Source: Helicobacter cinaedi CCUG 18818 = ATCC BAA-847
GTDB taxonomy: Bacteria > Campylobacterota > Campylobacteria > Campylobacterales > Helicobacteraceae
Direction: 5' to 3'
NCBI RefSeq assembly: GCF_000155475.1
Contig: NZ_DS990391.1
Coordinates: 631,318-695,317 of the forward strand
DNA: 64,000 nt
Under the pieces are notes generated by a model. The model ran no database searches and was not told where the DNA came from. It saw only the letters and a program-made list of their open reading frames with translations. Shown here one piece after another: positions 38,325 through 47,417 of this stretch. The position numbers and the translations under genes were made by a program. The first letter of the stretch is position 1; each line of letters begins with the position of its first letter.

Positions 38325-40007
38325 ATGAATCATACAAAATACAAACGAGGCTACTTTATGCCCCCAGATTCTAACAAAGATTCTAAATCGTATTTAGAAT
38401 GGAGCAAAAAAGAGCATATACAATCCGCACCTTTGTGGTGTAGCGTGGATTTACGCGATGGGAATCAAGCCCTAATCACCCCTATGAATTTAGAAGAAAA
38501 AATCACATTCTTTAAACTCCTGCTGCAAATTGGCTTTAAAGATATTGAGGTTGGATTCCCCGCAGCAAGTGAGACTGAATACCGCTTTTTACGCACCTTA
38601 ATAGAGCAGAATCTCATTCCAAAAGATGTGCGTTTGCAAGTCCTTACTCAAGCAAGAGAACACATCATCAAACGCACTTTTGAAGCATTACAAGGCTGTC
38701 CTAATGCGGTGGTGCATTTTTATAACTCAACTTCCTACGCACAAAGGGAGCAAGTCTTTAGAAAGTCAAAAGAAGATGTGAAAAAGATCGCCATTGATGG
38801 GGCGTTGTGCGTGAAGCAAATCGCACAAGAGACAAAGGGCAACTTTGCCTTTGAATACTCGCCGGAGAGTTTTAGTGGCACGGAGATTGACTACGCCCTT
38901 GAAGTCAGCAATGCTGTGATTGATATTTTTAAGCCCACAAAAGAGCAAAAGTTTATTTTGAATCTTCCTGCCACAGTTGAGATGAGCCTGCCCCATATCT
39001 ACGCACAACAAGTGGAGTTTATGAGTAAGAATCTTTTACATAGGGAAAATGTGCTTATATCCTTGCACCCGCATAATGACAGGGGCTGTGCGGTGGCGAG
39101 TGCGGAGCTTGGAATCTTAGCAGGGGCGGATAGGATTGAAGGCACACTTTTTGGTAATGGCGAACGCACAGGCAATGTGGATATTATCACCCTAGCGTTA
39201 AATCTCACCACACACGGGATAGATTCTAAGCTTGATTTTAGCAATCTCCCCAAAATTTGCGATGTGTATGAATCTGTAACCAAAATGCAAGTGTATGAAC
39301 GCCAACCCTATGCCGGAAAGCTTGTCTTTGCTGCCTTTTCTGGCTCTCATCAAGATGCTATTGCAAAAGGTATGGCGTATCACAGAGAGAAAAATCTTAG
39401 CACTTGGAGTGTGCCTTATCTCCCGCTTGATCCGCAAGATGTGGGGCGAGTGTATGAAAGCGATGTGATACGCATAAACTCACAGAGTGGCAAGGGCGGC
39501 ATTGCCTACATTTTGCACGAGCATTATGGGGCGAACTTACCGCCACTTTTTAGAGAGGAATTTTCCTACTATATTAAGGACATTTCGGATAAAGCACATA
39601 AAGAGCTTAGCCCAAGTGAGATATGTGCGATTTTTGAAAAGGATTTTGTGAATGTTGCGGAGTTTTTAGAGATAGGCGAGTTTGCTTTTGAGACAAAAGA
39701 AAATGAATGTGAAGTGCGTATAGAGCTAATAAAACCGCAAAAAATGAGTATAGATTCTAAAGGGAATGGGCGGCTTGATAGCGTGGCAAATGCGTTAAGA
39801 GAGCATTTAAATCTAAGCTTTGATATATTAGATTACAGCGAACACGCTTTGAAAAATGGCTCAAATGCTAAGGCGATAGCCTATGTGCAGATTGAATCTA
39901 ATAGCAAGAAATACTTTGGTGCAGGGATTGATAATGATATTATCAAAGCTTCAGTGTATGCGTTAGTCAGTGCGTTAAATCGTGCGTATAAATCAAATCA
40001 ACTTTAA
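38325..40007 (+). CDS. leuA: 2-Isopropylmalate synthase, long form
   Basis: First committed step of leucine synthesis: acetyl-CoA plus 2-ketoisovalerate. The ATG at 38325 has AAGGAG 7 nt upstream and gives about 560 residues, the long form found in actinobacteria and some proteobacteria. DRDG-type signature DLRDGNQAL (about 43), metal-binding HPHNDRGCA (about 245), EGTLFGNGERTGN, and a C-terminal leucine-sensing LeuA dimer domain (about 430-560). First gene of leuA-(oxidoreductase)-leuC-leuD-leuB. Confidence 0.97.
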   Translation: MNHTKYKRGYFMPPDSNKDSKSYLEWSKKEHIQSAPLWCSVDLRDGNQALITPMNLEEKITFFKLLLQIGFKDIEVGFPAASETEYRFLRTLIEQNLIPKDVRLQVLTQAREHIIKRTFEALQGCPNAVVHFYNSTSYAQREQVFRKSKEDVKKIAIDGALCVKQIAQETKGNFAFEYSPESFSGTEIDYALEVSNAVIDIFKPTKEQKFILNLPATVEMSLPHIYAQQVEFMSKNLLHRENVLISLHPHNDRGCAVASAELGILAGADRIEGTLFGNGERTGNVDIITLALNLTTHGIDSKLDFSNLPKICDVYESVTKMQVYERQPYAGKLVFAAFSGSHQDAIAKGMAYHREKNLSTWSVPYLPLDPQDVGRVYESDVIRINSQSGKGGIAYILHEHYGANLPPLFREEFSYYIKDISDKAHKELSPSEICAIFEKDFVNVAEFLEIGEFAFETKENECEVRIELIKPQKMSIDSKGNGRLDSVANALREHLNLSFDILDYSEHALKNGSNAKAIAYVQIESNSKKYFGAGIDNDIIKASVYALVSALNRAYKSNQL

Positions 40008-40021
40008 AAAAAGGAGTTTCT

Positions 40022-40552
40022 ATGCAAACACTACTTATTTTTTCACACACATTTTGGAAAGATTCTAAAGTCAATAGGGCGTTATTAGAATCTGCGAAGA
40101 CACTTTCAAATGTGAAGATTCACAATCTCAATGAGACTTATAAAGATGGCGTGATAAATGCCGAAAATGAAGTGGCATTACTCAAAGATTCACAAAAAAT
40201 CATCTTTCAATTTCCGCTATTTTGGTTTAGCACACCTGCGCTTATGAAAGAGTGGCAGGATAGGGTTTTAACACATATTTTATATGGTAAAGATTCTAAG
40301 CTACTGCAGGGCAAGAAGTTTCAAGTCATTACGACTTTGGGTGGGGCAAAAGAGAGCTATGATGGGCATCACGGATATAGCCTTAATACGATTTTAAGTC
40401 CGCTTACAAGTGCGTTTAAGTATTGTGGCTGCGAGATTCTAGAATCTTTTGCTATCTTTAGCGCGAAGGTAGATACACTGCCTATGCAAGAGTATTTAGA
40501 GACATTACAAAATGACAAACAACAATCAGTAAGGAGCAAAATATGGGAATGA
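40022..40552 (+). CDS. Flavodoxin-like NAD(P)H oxidoreductase (quinone-reductase type)
   Basis: 176 residues. Flavodoxin-fold quinone reductase family (MdaB/KefF-like). The start is [15 protein letters not shown] (FMN phosphate loop), the flavin face is [21 protein letters not shown] (about 64-84) and [13 protein letters not shown] follows. AAAGGAG stands just upstream. It sits between leuA and leuC with a 10-bp overlap on leuC, so it is co-expressed with leucine synthesis, though no step of that pathway needs it. Confidence 0.85.
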   Translation: MQTLLIFSHTFWKDSKVNRALLESAKTLSNVKIHNLNETYKDGVINAENEVALLKDSQKIIFQFPLFWFSTPALMKEWQDRVLTHILYGKDSKLLQGKKFQVITTLGGAKESYDGHHGYSLNTILSPLTSAFKYCGCEILESFAIFSAKVDTLPMQEYLETLQNDKQQSVRSKIWE

Positions 40553-41805
40553 CAATGAGTCAAAAAATCTTAGCTGATAGAGCGAGATTAGAATCTGTCA
40601 AGGCAAATGATTTAATAAGAGCCAAGCTAGATATGGTGCTAGGCAACGACATCACCACGCCTGTGGCAATCAACGCCTTTAAACAAGCAAAATTCACGCA
40701 AGTTTTTGATAAAAATAAAATCTCACTTGTAATGGATCACTTCGCACCAAATAAGGACATAAAAGCCGCCACGCAAAGTCAGCAATGCCGCTGTTTTGCC
40801 AATGACTTTGATATTAAGCATTACTATGATGTGGGAAATATGGGGGTAGAACACGCCCTTTTGCCTGAACAAGGCATTGTAACAATCGGTGATTTGATTA
40901 TAGGTGCAGATTCTCACACTTGCACTTATGGGGCGTTGGGTGCGTTTAGCACGGGTGTGGGCAGCACAGATATGGCTGTGGGTATGGCAACAGGCGAGGC
41001 GTGGTTTAAAGTCCCAAAGGCGATGAAGTTTAATCTCAAGGGCAAACTCCGCCCTTATGTGAGTGGCAAAGATGTGATTTTGCATATTATTGGTAAAATC
41101 GGCGTTGATGGGGCGTTGTATAAAAGTATGGAGTTTAGCGGAGAGGGGCTAAAAAATCTAACCATTGATGATAGGCTTTGCATTGCGAATATGGCGATTG
41201 AAGCGGGGGCGAAAAATGGCATTTTTGAAGTAGATGACATTACGATTGAATACGCTAAGGGACGCACGAGCAAGGAGTTTAGAATCTACAAGGCTGATGA
41301 AGATGCCGAGTATGAAGAAGTCTTTGATATTGAGCTAGATTCTATAGATCACACCGTGGCGTTTCCGCATTTGCCTGAAAATACCAAAGAAAGAGAGCAG
41401 TGGGGCGAGATAAAGATAGATCAAGTTGTCATCGGCTCTTGCACGAATGGTAGGCTAAGTGATATGGAAGTAGCAGCAAATATTCTAAAGGATAAAACAA
41501 TAGCAAAAAATACGCGTTGCATTATCATTCCTGCTACGCAAAATATCTATTTAGAGTGCATTAATCGTGGGTATTTAGAGACTTTTATTAAAGCTGGAGC
41601 GGTGGTATCTACGCCTACTTGTGGTCCTTGCCTTGGCGGACATATGGGAATCTTAGCAGCAAATGAAAAATGTGTCTCTACTACAAATCGCAACTTTGTA
41701 GGCAGAATGGGACACACCACAAGCGAAGTGTATCTTAGCTCCCCTGAAGTGGCAGCAGCAAGTGCGGTAAGGGGGATTCTAAGCTCCCCACAAGATGTTA
41801 TGTAA
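40543..41805 (+). CDS. leuC: 3-Isopropylmalate dehydratase large subunit
   Basis: Aconitase-family large subunit, 420 residues, which isomerises 2- to 3-isopropylmalate with LeuD. Its cluster cysteines are VIGSCTNGR (about 301-309) and [12 protein letters not shown] (about 358-369). [14 protein letters not shown] and the C-terminal [15 protein letters not shown] are also present. AAGGAG precedes the ATG. Confidence 0.97.
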   Translation: MGMTMSQKILADRARLESVKANDLIRAKLDMVLGNDITTPVAINAFKQAKFTQVFDKNKISLVMDHFAPNKDIKAATQSQQCRCFANDFDIKHYYDVGNMGVEHALLPEQGIVTIGDLIIGADSHTCTYGALGAFSTGVGSTDMAVGMATGEAWFKVPKAMKFNLKGKLRPYVSGKDVILHIIGKIGVDGALYKSMEFSGEGLKNLTIDDRLCIANMAIEAGAKNGIFEVDDITIEYAKGRTSKEFRIYKADEDAEYEEVFDIELDSIDHTVAFPHLPENTKEREQWGEIKIDQVVIGSCTNGRLSDMEVAANILKDKTIAKNTRCIIIPATQNIYLECINRGYLETFIKAGAVVSTPTCGPCLGGHMGILAANEKCVSTTNRNFVGRMGHTTSEVYLSSPEVAAASAVRGILSSPQDVM

Positions 41806-41836
41806 TGTGGATTACTCGCAAAAGGAGATTAAGAAA

Positions 41837-42328
41837 ATGAAAGCACAAGGATTTATCCATAAATATGGCGATAATGTAGATACTGATGTGATTATTCCCG
41901 CAAGGTATCTAAACACCGCAGATCATAGGGAGCTTGCAAGTCATTGTATGGAGGATATTGATAAGGATTTTGTGAAAAAGGTAAAAGTCTGCGATATTAT
42001 GGTCGGCGGGTGGAACTTTGGCTGTGGGAGCAGCAGGGAACACGCACCTATTGCGATTAAGGCAAGTGGGATAAGCTGCATTATCGCAAAAAGCTTTGCT
42101 AGAATCTTTTATCGCAATGCGATTAATATCGGCTTAGCAATTATTGAATCTCAAGAGATAGCAGACTTCCTGCAAGAAGGCGATAGTGTAAGCATTGACT
42201 TTGATAAAGGTGAGATTATAGAATCTAAAAGCCAAAAAAGCTTTAGCACAACGCCCTTTCCGCCTTTTATACAAGAGATTATCAATGCAAATGGGTATTT
42301 GAACTGGATAGCGAAGAATAAGAAGTAG
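41837..42328 (+). CDS. leuD: 3-Isopropylmalate dehydratase small subunit
   Basis: 163 residues from ATG at 41837 (AAAGGAGA upstream). It begins [20 protein letters not shown] and has the swivelling-domain motif [16 protein letters not shown] (about 52-67). Partner of LeuC; 31 bp separate them. Confidence 0.97.
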   Translation: MKAQGFIHKYGDNVDTDVIIPARYLNTADHRELASHCMEDIDKDFVKKVKVCDIMVGGWNFGCGSSREHAPIAIKASGISCIIAKSFARIFYRNAINIGLAIIESQEIADFLQEGDSVSIDFDKGEIIESKSQKSFSTTPFPPFIQEIINANGYLNWIAKNKK

Positions 42329-42446
42329 GGTTTGGGTTTTGTGGGTAAATTAGAATCTAGATTCTCAAGCAAATTCCGCACTTTGTCATTTTTGCAAGTG
42401 TGGGCAAGAGCTTCACTCGTGTGAGCCGTAGGCGAAAAATCTTTTT

Positions 42447-42491
42447 TGATTCTAATATTTTAGATACTTCAGCTAACGCCTCAGTATGACA
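42447..42491. repeat. Short (~45-bp) dispersed repeat, intergenic copy
   Basis: Shares TTTTAGATACTTCA..CTAA, GCCTCAG.ATGACA and a leading GATTCTAA with 2537-2581, roughly 80% identical. The other copy is read through in the ATP-grasp gene as CHAEPLGEVSK. Confidence 0.6.
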
Positions 42492-42577
42492 ATTTATAGA
42501 TTCTAGATTCTAGTAATTGCTGTTAGGCTTTGTGAGTTTTTTATATTTTTTAAGGCAGGAGTTAGTTTTTTTAAACA

Positions 42578-42712
42578 CACAAAAATACCAATGCGGAAGT
42601 ATCTTGTGATGATTTTGTGGGTTGTCAAAGTGGAGGCGAAGGGAGTTTGCTGAACGCAAATGACCGAGCCAACACTGCAGACTCCCGCAAAAGCACACAA
42701 GAGACAACGCAG
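42578..42712. repeat. ~135-bp dispersed repeat, copy 2
   Basis: Begins CACAAAAATACCAATGCGGA and ends GAGACAACGCAG, matching the ends of copy 1 at 35709-35842. Its second half aligns with the insert in the LysE-like gene (10903-10990). The leuB ribosome site starts about 8 bp downstream. Confidence 0.7.
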
Positions 42713-42728
42713 CAACAAAGGAGAGAGA

Positions 42729-43802
42729 ATGAAAAAACAAATAGCAGTAATACAGGGCGATGGTATCGGCAGAGAAGTCATCACACAAGCCCTAAAGGTG
42801 TTAGATTCTATATCAAAAGTGTATAAGCACGAGTTTGTGTATAAGGAAGTCTTAGCGGGTGGCTGTGCGATTGATGCTTGTGGGGAGTGTTTGCCTAAGG
42901 AGAGTTTGGAAGTTTGTAAGAGTAGTGATAGCGTTTTGCTAGGGGCGGTTGGCGGTCCAAAATGGGATAAAGAGCCAAGCTATAACCGCCCAGAATCTGC
43001 CCTTTTAAGACTTAGAAAAGAGCTAGGTGTATTTGCTAATATCCGCCCAGCCACACTTCTGCCGGAGCTAAAAAATGCTAGTCCGCTAAAAAGCGAAATA
43101 TTGCAAAAAGGCATTGATTTTGTTATCGTGCGTGAGCTTGTGGGTGGAGCGTATTTTGGTAGGCATTTGTGTGAGGAGAAAAATGGCGAAAAAGTCGCTA
43201 TTGATGAGATGAGCTATACGCAATCTCAAATTGAATCTATCGCAAGAGTGGCGTTTCAAATCGCACAAAAACGCAAGAAAAACCTTGTGTCCGTGGATAA
43301 GGCAAATGTGTTGAGCTCATCGCGTTTATGGCGTGAAGTGGTGGAAAATGTGGCAAAAGACTATCCCGATGTAAGTCTAAGCCATATGTATGTGGATAAT
43401 GCGGCAATGCAGATTTGCCGTGTCCCTAGTGCGTTTGATGTGATTTTAACGGAGAATATGTTTGGGGATATTTTGAGCGATGAAGCAAGTGTCATCACAG
43501 GCACCATTGGCGTAATCCCCTCTGCCTCACTCTCTCAAGACACTTTAGGGCTATATGAGCCAATCCACGGCAGCGCACCGGATATTGCCGGGACAGACAA
43601 GGCAAACCCCATCGGCACGATTTTATCCGTGGCGATGATGTTAGAGCTTTCATTTGGACTAAAGCAAGAGGCACAAGCGGTGCGGAATGCGGTGAATCTT
43701 GCTTTGAAAGAAGGCTATCGCACAGGCGATATGATGGATAAAGATTCAAAGCTGATAGGCTGTGAAAAAATGGGAGATATTATCAGCGGGTTTGTGGGCT
43801 AA
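42729..43802 (+). CDS. leuB: 3-Isopropylmalate dehydrogenase
   Basis: NAD-dependent oxidative decarboxylation of 3-isopropylmalate. 357 residues from ATG at 42729 (GGAGAGAG upstream). It begins KKQIAVIQGDGIGREV, with GAVGGPKWD, the substrate arginines in LLRLRKELGVFANIRP, the metal-binding DNAAMQ and NMFGDILSDEA, and the NAD site HGSAPDIAGTDKANP. It is separated from leuD by a repeat-filled gap, so it may be partly uncoupled from the operon. Confidence 0.97.
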   Translation: MKKQIAVIQGDGIGREVITQALKVLDSISKVYKHEFVYKEVLAGGCAIDACGECLPKESLEVCKSSDSVLLGAVGGPKWDKEPSYNRPESALLRLRKELGVFANIRPATLLPELKNASPLKSEILQKGIDFVIVRELVGGAYFGRHLCEEKNGEKVAIDEMSYTQSQIESIARVAFQIAQKRKKNLVSVDKANVLSSSRLWREVVENVAKDYPDVSLSHMYVDNAAMQICRVPSAFDVILTENMFGDILSDEASVITGTIGVIPSASLSQDTLGLYEPIHGSAPDIAGTDKANPIGTILSVAMMLELSFGLKQEAQAVRNAVNLALKEGYRTGDMMDKDSKLIGCEKMGDIISGFVG

Positions 43803-43816
43803 ATGAAACTTGATAG

Positions 43817-43861
43817 AGAATCTTAAACGCAAGAATCTTCCTTTTTGGGATTTAAGATTCT
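43817..43861. terminator. Bidirectional stem-loop between leuB and the C39 operon
   Basis: AGAATCTTAAA (43817-43827) and TTTAAGATTCT (43851-43861) are exact inverse copies. It lies between convergent genes and is built from the AGAATCT word. A T-run (43842-43846) is inside the loop. Confidence 0.5.
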
Positions 43862-43867
43862 GCAAGT

Positions 43868-44551
43868 TTAGTCCAAAGCCTTATCTTGTATGGCCTTATA
43901 TATCATCGTATTTGTCTTATGTGTGAAAAATGTATCATTACCCTTATGCGTATCGCTTAAAATCGCTAGAATCTTGCCCGGATAGGTCAAATCATCGCGT
44001 TGATAAAACATCTCTAAAAACTTCCCCTTGCTGACTTTGATATTACCTAAACTCGGATCAGCCAAATACACATAATGAGAATCTGCCCCTTTATACACGC
44101 TAAAATGCTCCATATCTCGCACATTGACATAAATAATCACTGGAATTTGCAATTTTGTCAATGTTTCAAAGTCTAAAGCCAAGCCCTGTGTGCGAAACCC
44201 CTTGCTTTGTGCAAAAAGTGCCAAATCGCTAAAAGAAAGATGAGCTTTTTCCCTTAGCTCATTATCTACTTCAATCTCACGCTTCTTATCTACGCTAATG
44301 CCCTTATGCGAAAGTAAAAAGTCCAAAATCTCACGCTCACTTACCTTAACATCATAAAAATAACTCATAACACTTGAGAGTGAAGCCGCCCCGCAACTAT
44401 AATCATACTTTTGACGCGTGAGATTTTCATCTCTTAGTTCAATCCAAGAATGCAAAGGCTTTGTGATATAAAAGGGTTCATTATAGAGTGAGTGAGCCTT
44501 TGCCCCACTTGCAAAAAGCCACAAAAACAGCAAGATTCTAAAGTAATACAT
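43868..44551 (-). CDS. Periplasmic C39-family cysteine peptidase (no ABC transporter domains)
   Basis: 227 residues with a signal peptide (about 1-19, ending GAKA). The C39 fold has all three catalytic positions: Cys53 in YDYSCGAASLSS, His149 in EHFSVYKG and Asp165 in LADPSLG. C39 peptidases cut bacteriocin precursors after a double-glycine-type leader and are normally fused to an ABC exporter; this one is exported alone to the periplasm, like FapD-type peptidases of amyloid operons. It starts at ATG sharing one base with the stop of the preceding barrel gene. The likely substrate is the peptide at 47128-47391, the first gene of the same operon. Confidence 0.85.
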   Translation of the reverse strand: MYYFRILLFLWLFASGAKAHSLYNEPFYITKPLHSWIELRDENLTRQKYDYSCGAASLSSVMSYFYDVKVSEREILDFLLSHKGISVDKKREIEVDNELREKAHLSFSDLALFAQSKGFRTQGLALDFETLTKLQIPVIIYVNVRDMEHFSVYKGADSHYVYLADPSLGNIKVSKGKFLEMFYQRDDLTYPGKILAILSDTHKGNDTFFTHKTNTMIYKAIQDKALD

Positions 44552-45435
44552 TAGATTCTATATGAAAGCATAAGCGAAAGCGTATCGCTTGAATAAAACG
44601 CACTCTTAAAACTCTCCGCACTTGCAAAAAGAATAAGACGGGATTTTATCTCATACGCCACACCAAAAATATAGCCCACAGATGAGCTTTGAGCTTGGAT
44701 TCTATCATTGGCATAAGCTCTTGTGCTATATTGATACCGCACTCCAGCATTAATCGACACAAAGGGATTTATCGCAAAATACACCATTGGACTAAGAGAA
44801 TACATATCAGCAAGGTTGAAATGAATATTTTCAAAATCTTGTGGAAGATTGAATCTTGCATTAGCTTGGAGCAAAAATACAAGCGAGTCAATCGTGTAAA
44901 AGCTAAGGGCAAAAGCCGAATATCCCTTGCCATACTGCCACATATTTTGTGTTTGGGATAAGTATGTTTTGTTTGCTACATCAGCACTTCCTCCAAGAAG
45001 TAAGGCGGGAAACTTTCCTTCTTGCTTTGCTTGAATGATAAAACCTAGTGCAAATGAGTTAAAATCTGCCCTTTGCTGTGTGCTAAAGCTATGATTTATT
45101 TCAAAAAGGCTTTGCTGCCAAAAAGCATTTAAAGTGCTAAAAATTTCTACTCTTTTCATAATGCCATAACGAGCTTGAAGCGAAAAATTTAAATAATCTT
45201 GATGTAGTTTGCTATGAATAGGCACACTAATGACACTGCTATTTTGCTGTGGTATTTGCACGACATCAAGCTGTGAATGATGAATATTAATATAGCTAAG
45301 ATTCCCTAGAATCTTAAATTGCGAAGTTTTGGTAAAAATTTCATCAACACTCACTGGCTTGGCACAAAGCAGCAATGGAGCAAAGCCAAAAGAGACGATA
45401 CTCCCTATAACACGCCTAAAGTCAAGCATAGACAT
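44551..45435 (-). CDS. Outer-membrane beta-barrel protein (FapF/porin-like)
   Basis: About 294 residues from ATG at 45435 (AGGGGA 7 nt upstream, inside the previous gene's end). It has a signal peptide ending about LLLCAKP, then alternating amphipathic strands with aromatic girdles and a C-terminal strand SDTLSLMLSYRI. Homology is unclear; size and strands fit a transporter-type barrel such as those next to periplasmic C39 peptidases. The next gene (C39 peptidase) starts on its last base. Confidence 0.65.
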   Translation of the reverse strand: MSMLDFRRVIGSIVSFGFAPLLLCAKPVSVDEIFTKTSQFKILGNLSYINIHHSQLDVVQIPQQNSSVISVPIHSKLHQDYLNFSLQARYGIMKRVEIFSTLNAFWQQSLFEINHSFSTQQRADFNSFALGFIIQAKQEGKFPALLLGGSADVANKTYLSQTQNMWQYGKGYSAFALSFYTIDSLVFLLQANARFNLPQDFENIHFNLADMYSLSPMVYFAINPFVSINAGVRYQYSTRAYANDRIQAQSSSVGYIFGVAYEIKSRLILFASAESFKSAFYSSDTLSLMLSYRI

Positions 45436-45436
45436 T

Positions 45437-46168
45437 TTATAATCCCCTAAAGCCAAACTCCAGCATTCCTACAATATTACTAGAGCTTGGATAGCCCTGT
45501 GTGCCATCGCTATAATATGCACCATTAAGATTTTGATACTTGCCGATGAGTTTAGTGTAAAAGCTTATGCTATCGCTTAGATTCCGCACAAAGCCCACAC
45601 TCGCACTTAACACATAGCTTTGAGAAGGGTCTTTCTTAATGTATGAGATTTTCTCCGCAATGGAATATGATGAATCCCCTGTACTAAAAGCATAACCCAC
45701 AGAATACTCTAGCTTTGCGACATTTCCTAATGGCAATGCCCCTTCAATCTCCGCTCCAAGCAAACTAAGATTACGACTTAAGCCACTTTTGCTGTTGTGA
45801 TTATTTTGCTCTGTGAGAATATTCACATAAAGTGGTGCATTCACTCCTGCGATATTTATACCAACCTTAACATATTGATCAGAAATCACAAAACCAGCAG
45901 ATTCTGCAACGCCAAGCACTTGCGATGCTTTGCTCTGCCCTCCACCAAGGCGAACGCCAAAGGTCGTATGCACACGATTGAAAAACTCCCAGCCAAATTC
46001 ACCGCCTAGATACGCTCCAAAACTGCTGATATTCTCGCCCCAAAAGTCATAATACACCCCGCCAATACCCGCCTGTCCAAAGAATTTAGAATCTTGAGAA
46101 TCTGCAAGGGCTATATTATGAGTGCAAACAAATACGCTTGTAAGAAACAAAATCTTAGCTACTCGCAT
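45437..46168 (-). CDS. Outer-membrane beta-barrel protein
   Basis: 243 residues, signal peptide ending IALA (about 22), then a small barrel (GQAGIGGVYYDFWGE... to MLEFGFRGL). It resembles the 46322-47119 product in its C-terminal half (GELEG/GAEIEG.., S.GYVYAL/SVGFVRNL, KI.GK.QN). The last bases overlap the next gene's ribosome site. 153 bp separate it from the gene upstream. Confidence 0.7.
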   Translation of the reverse strand: MRVAKILFLTSVFVCTHNIALADSQDSKFFGQAGIGGVYYDFWGENISSFGAYLGGEFGWEFFNRVHTTFGVRLGGGQSKASQVLGVAESAGFVISDQYVKVGINIAGVNAPLYVNILTEQNNHNSKSGLSRNLSLLGAEIEGALPLGNVAKLEYSVGYAFSTGDSSYSIAEKISYIKKDPSQSYVLSASVGFVRNLSDSISFYTKLIGKYQNLNGAYYSDGTQGYPSSSNIVGMLEFGFRGL

Positions 46169-46321
46169 TTGTTATTACTCCTTATGATTTGATAGTTATT
46201 TGATAAACGCATTAAAGCCAAATATCACGCCCCAAATACAGCTAGAAATTAAATTTAAGATATATTTAGGGCTTTGAGAAAAAAATTCTAAAAACTCCCT
46301 GCCATAAGCTAAGGACATTAA

Positions 46322-47119
46322 CTAAAATCCCAGCCCTAGCTCAACTCCAGCGATGTATTGCTCCTGTGTTTTTTGGGTAAGTAATGGGGCGGATTCAAAG
46401 TTTTGAATCTTGCCTTGAATCTTCATATAATATGAAAGCTTCTCATTCAAAGCATACACATAGCCTACACTCGCCCTGATTGTAGAGCCATTATCAAACT
46501 TTGCTTTCCCTTGAGATGTTTTATACCCTCCGCTAAAGATATAATCATACCCCGCACTATATGTAAGCCTAAGCTTTGGATTTATAAAGATTAATCCCTC
46601 TAACTCCCCACCTACTGAATGATACAAAAGCTTGTATAAATCATATCGTGAATCGCCAACATTAGGATTATAGCCCTCAAATGTATAGGCGAGATTCAAA
46701 AAAAGTGGGAGATTTTGGCTTAAAATATTTACTCCCACCTTTGGACGAAGCTCAAAAAATACACTTGCTGTGGGATTTTGTGTCGCAAAAAGAGCTTGTG
46801 GATTTGAAGTGTGTTGTGCCGCTCCAAGCAGTATGTTAAGCGTGAAATTAAAGCGTTGCTTTGGTGAAAACTCACTAAAGGCAAATCTCACATATCCACC
46901 AGAATCTTTAGAATCAAAATCCTTAGATTGATTAAGGTAGATTCCACCTATGCCTAGAGTGTATTGCGTCTTAGGACAGGTTTTGCAAAAGCTACAATCA
47001 TCACTCTTTAAACAATGATAATACAAAGCACCATTTGTTGCTGCCACATAAGCACCAACTCCCGCAAAAGCGGGAGCAGTAAATAAGACTAATAAAGCAA
47101 TTTGTCGTAAAAATAGCAT
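46322..47119 (-). CDS. Outer-membrane beta-barrel protein, paralogue of the next gene
   Basis: 265 residues, signal peptide ending APAFA (about 19), then a cysteine-rich short stretch HCLKSDDCSFCKTCPKTQY (about 35-53) and a barrel ending YIAGVELGLGF with a terminal Phe. The four cysteines near the N-terminus are unusual for an outer-membrane protein and could form disulfides or bind metal. The ribosome site TAGGAG includes the stop codon of the peptide gene upstream, so they are translationally linked. Confidence 0.7.
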   Translation of the reverse strand: MLFLRQIALLVLFTAPAFAGVGAYVAATNGALYYHCLKSDDCSFCKTCPKTQYTLGIGGIYLNQSKDFDSKDSGGYVRFAFSEFSPKQRFNFTLNILLGAAQHTSNPQALFATQNPTASVFFELRPKVGVNILSQNLPLFLNLAYTFEGYNPNVGDSRYDLYKLLYHSVGGELEGLIFINPKLRLTYSAGYDYIFSGGYKTSQGKAKFDNGSTIRASVGYVYALNEKLSYYMKIQGKIQNFESAPLLTQKTQEQYIAGVELGLGF

Positions 47120-47127
47120 ATTAACTC

Positions 47128-47391
47128 CTAATCAAACCAACTTTTAACACGATCATATACTTCAAATCCGGCTGCTACACCTCCAATAATGGTAGCTGTC
47201 AATACCAATCCATCAACAAACTCTCCCTTAGTCTCCTTCATCTCATTTTCACTTAACACTGCTACATTAACATTTTGTGCTGTGCCAAAAAGAAGTTTAG
47301 AATCTGTTTTATTTAATGTGCTAGATTCTGCGATAAGAGAGCTTATACTCAAACTAGAAACTAAAGCCAATGAAACCAAAAACTTGTTCAT
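47128..47391 (-). CDS. Secreted peptide precursor with bacteriocin-type leader
   Basis: 87 residues. Order: Sec signal peptide (1-21, MNKFLVSLALVSS...LIA), a linker (22-45), then LSENEMKETKGEF (46-58), which matches the double-glycine-type leader pattern L-S-x-x-E-M-x-x-T-x-G with GE in place of GG. The putative mature part (from 57/58) is hydrophobic and glycine-rich with IIGGVAAG, ending DRVKSWFD. This is the layout of a class II bacteriocin or small self-assembling peptide. It begins an operon with three outer-membrane barrels and a C39 peptidase. A good ribosome site (AAAGGAG) precedes it. It could instead be an unrelated small surface protein. Confidence 0.72.
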   Translation of the reverse strand: MNKFLVSLALVSSLSISSLIAESSTLNKTDSKLLFGTAQNVNVAVLSENEMKETKGEFVDGLVLTATIIGGVAAGFEVYDRVKSWFD

Positions 47392-47417
47392 AAGAACTCC
47401 TTTAATGAAAGATTTTT

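Larger units (their letters stand above)
42329..42728. other. Gene-free 400-bp gap inside the leu operon, filled with repeats
   Basis: It contains an AGAATCTAGATTCT palindrome (42352-42365). Then comes a short dispersed repeat (42447-42491) that also occurs, translated, at 2537-2581. Tandem AGATTCT words lie at about 42500-42515. The ~135-bp repeat (42578-42712) ends just before the leuB ribosome site. No reading frame here looks real. Confidence 0.7.
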
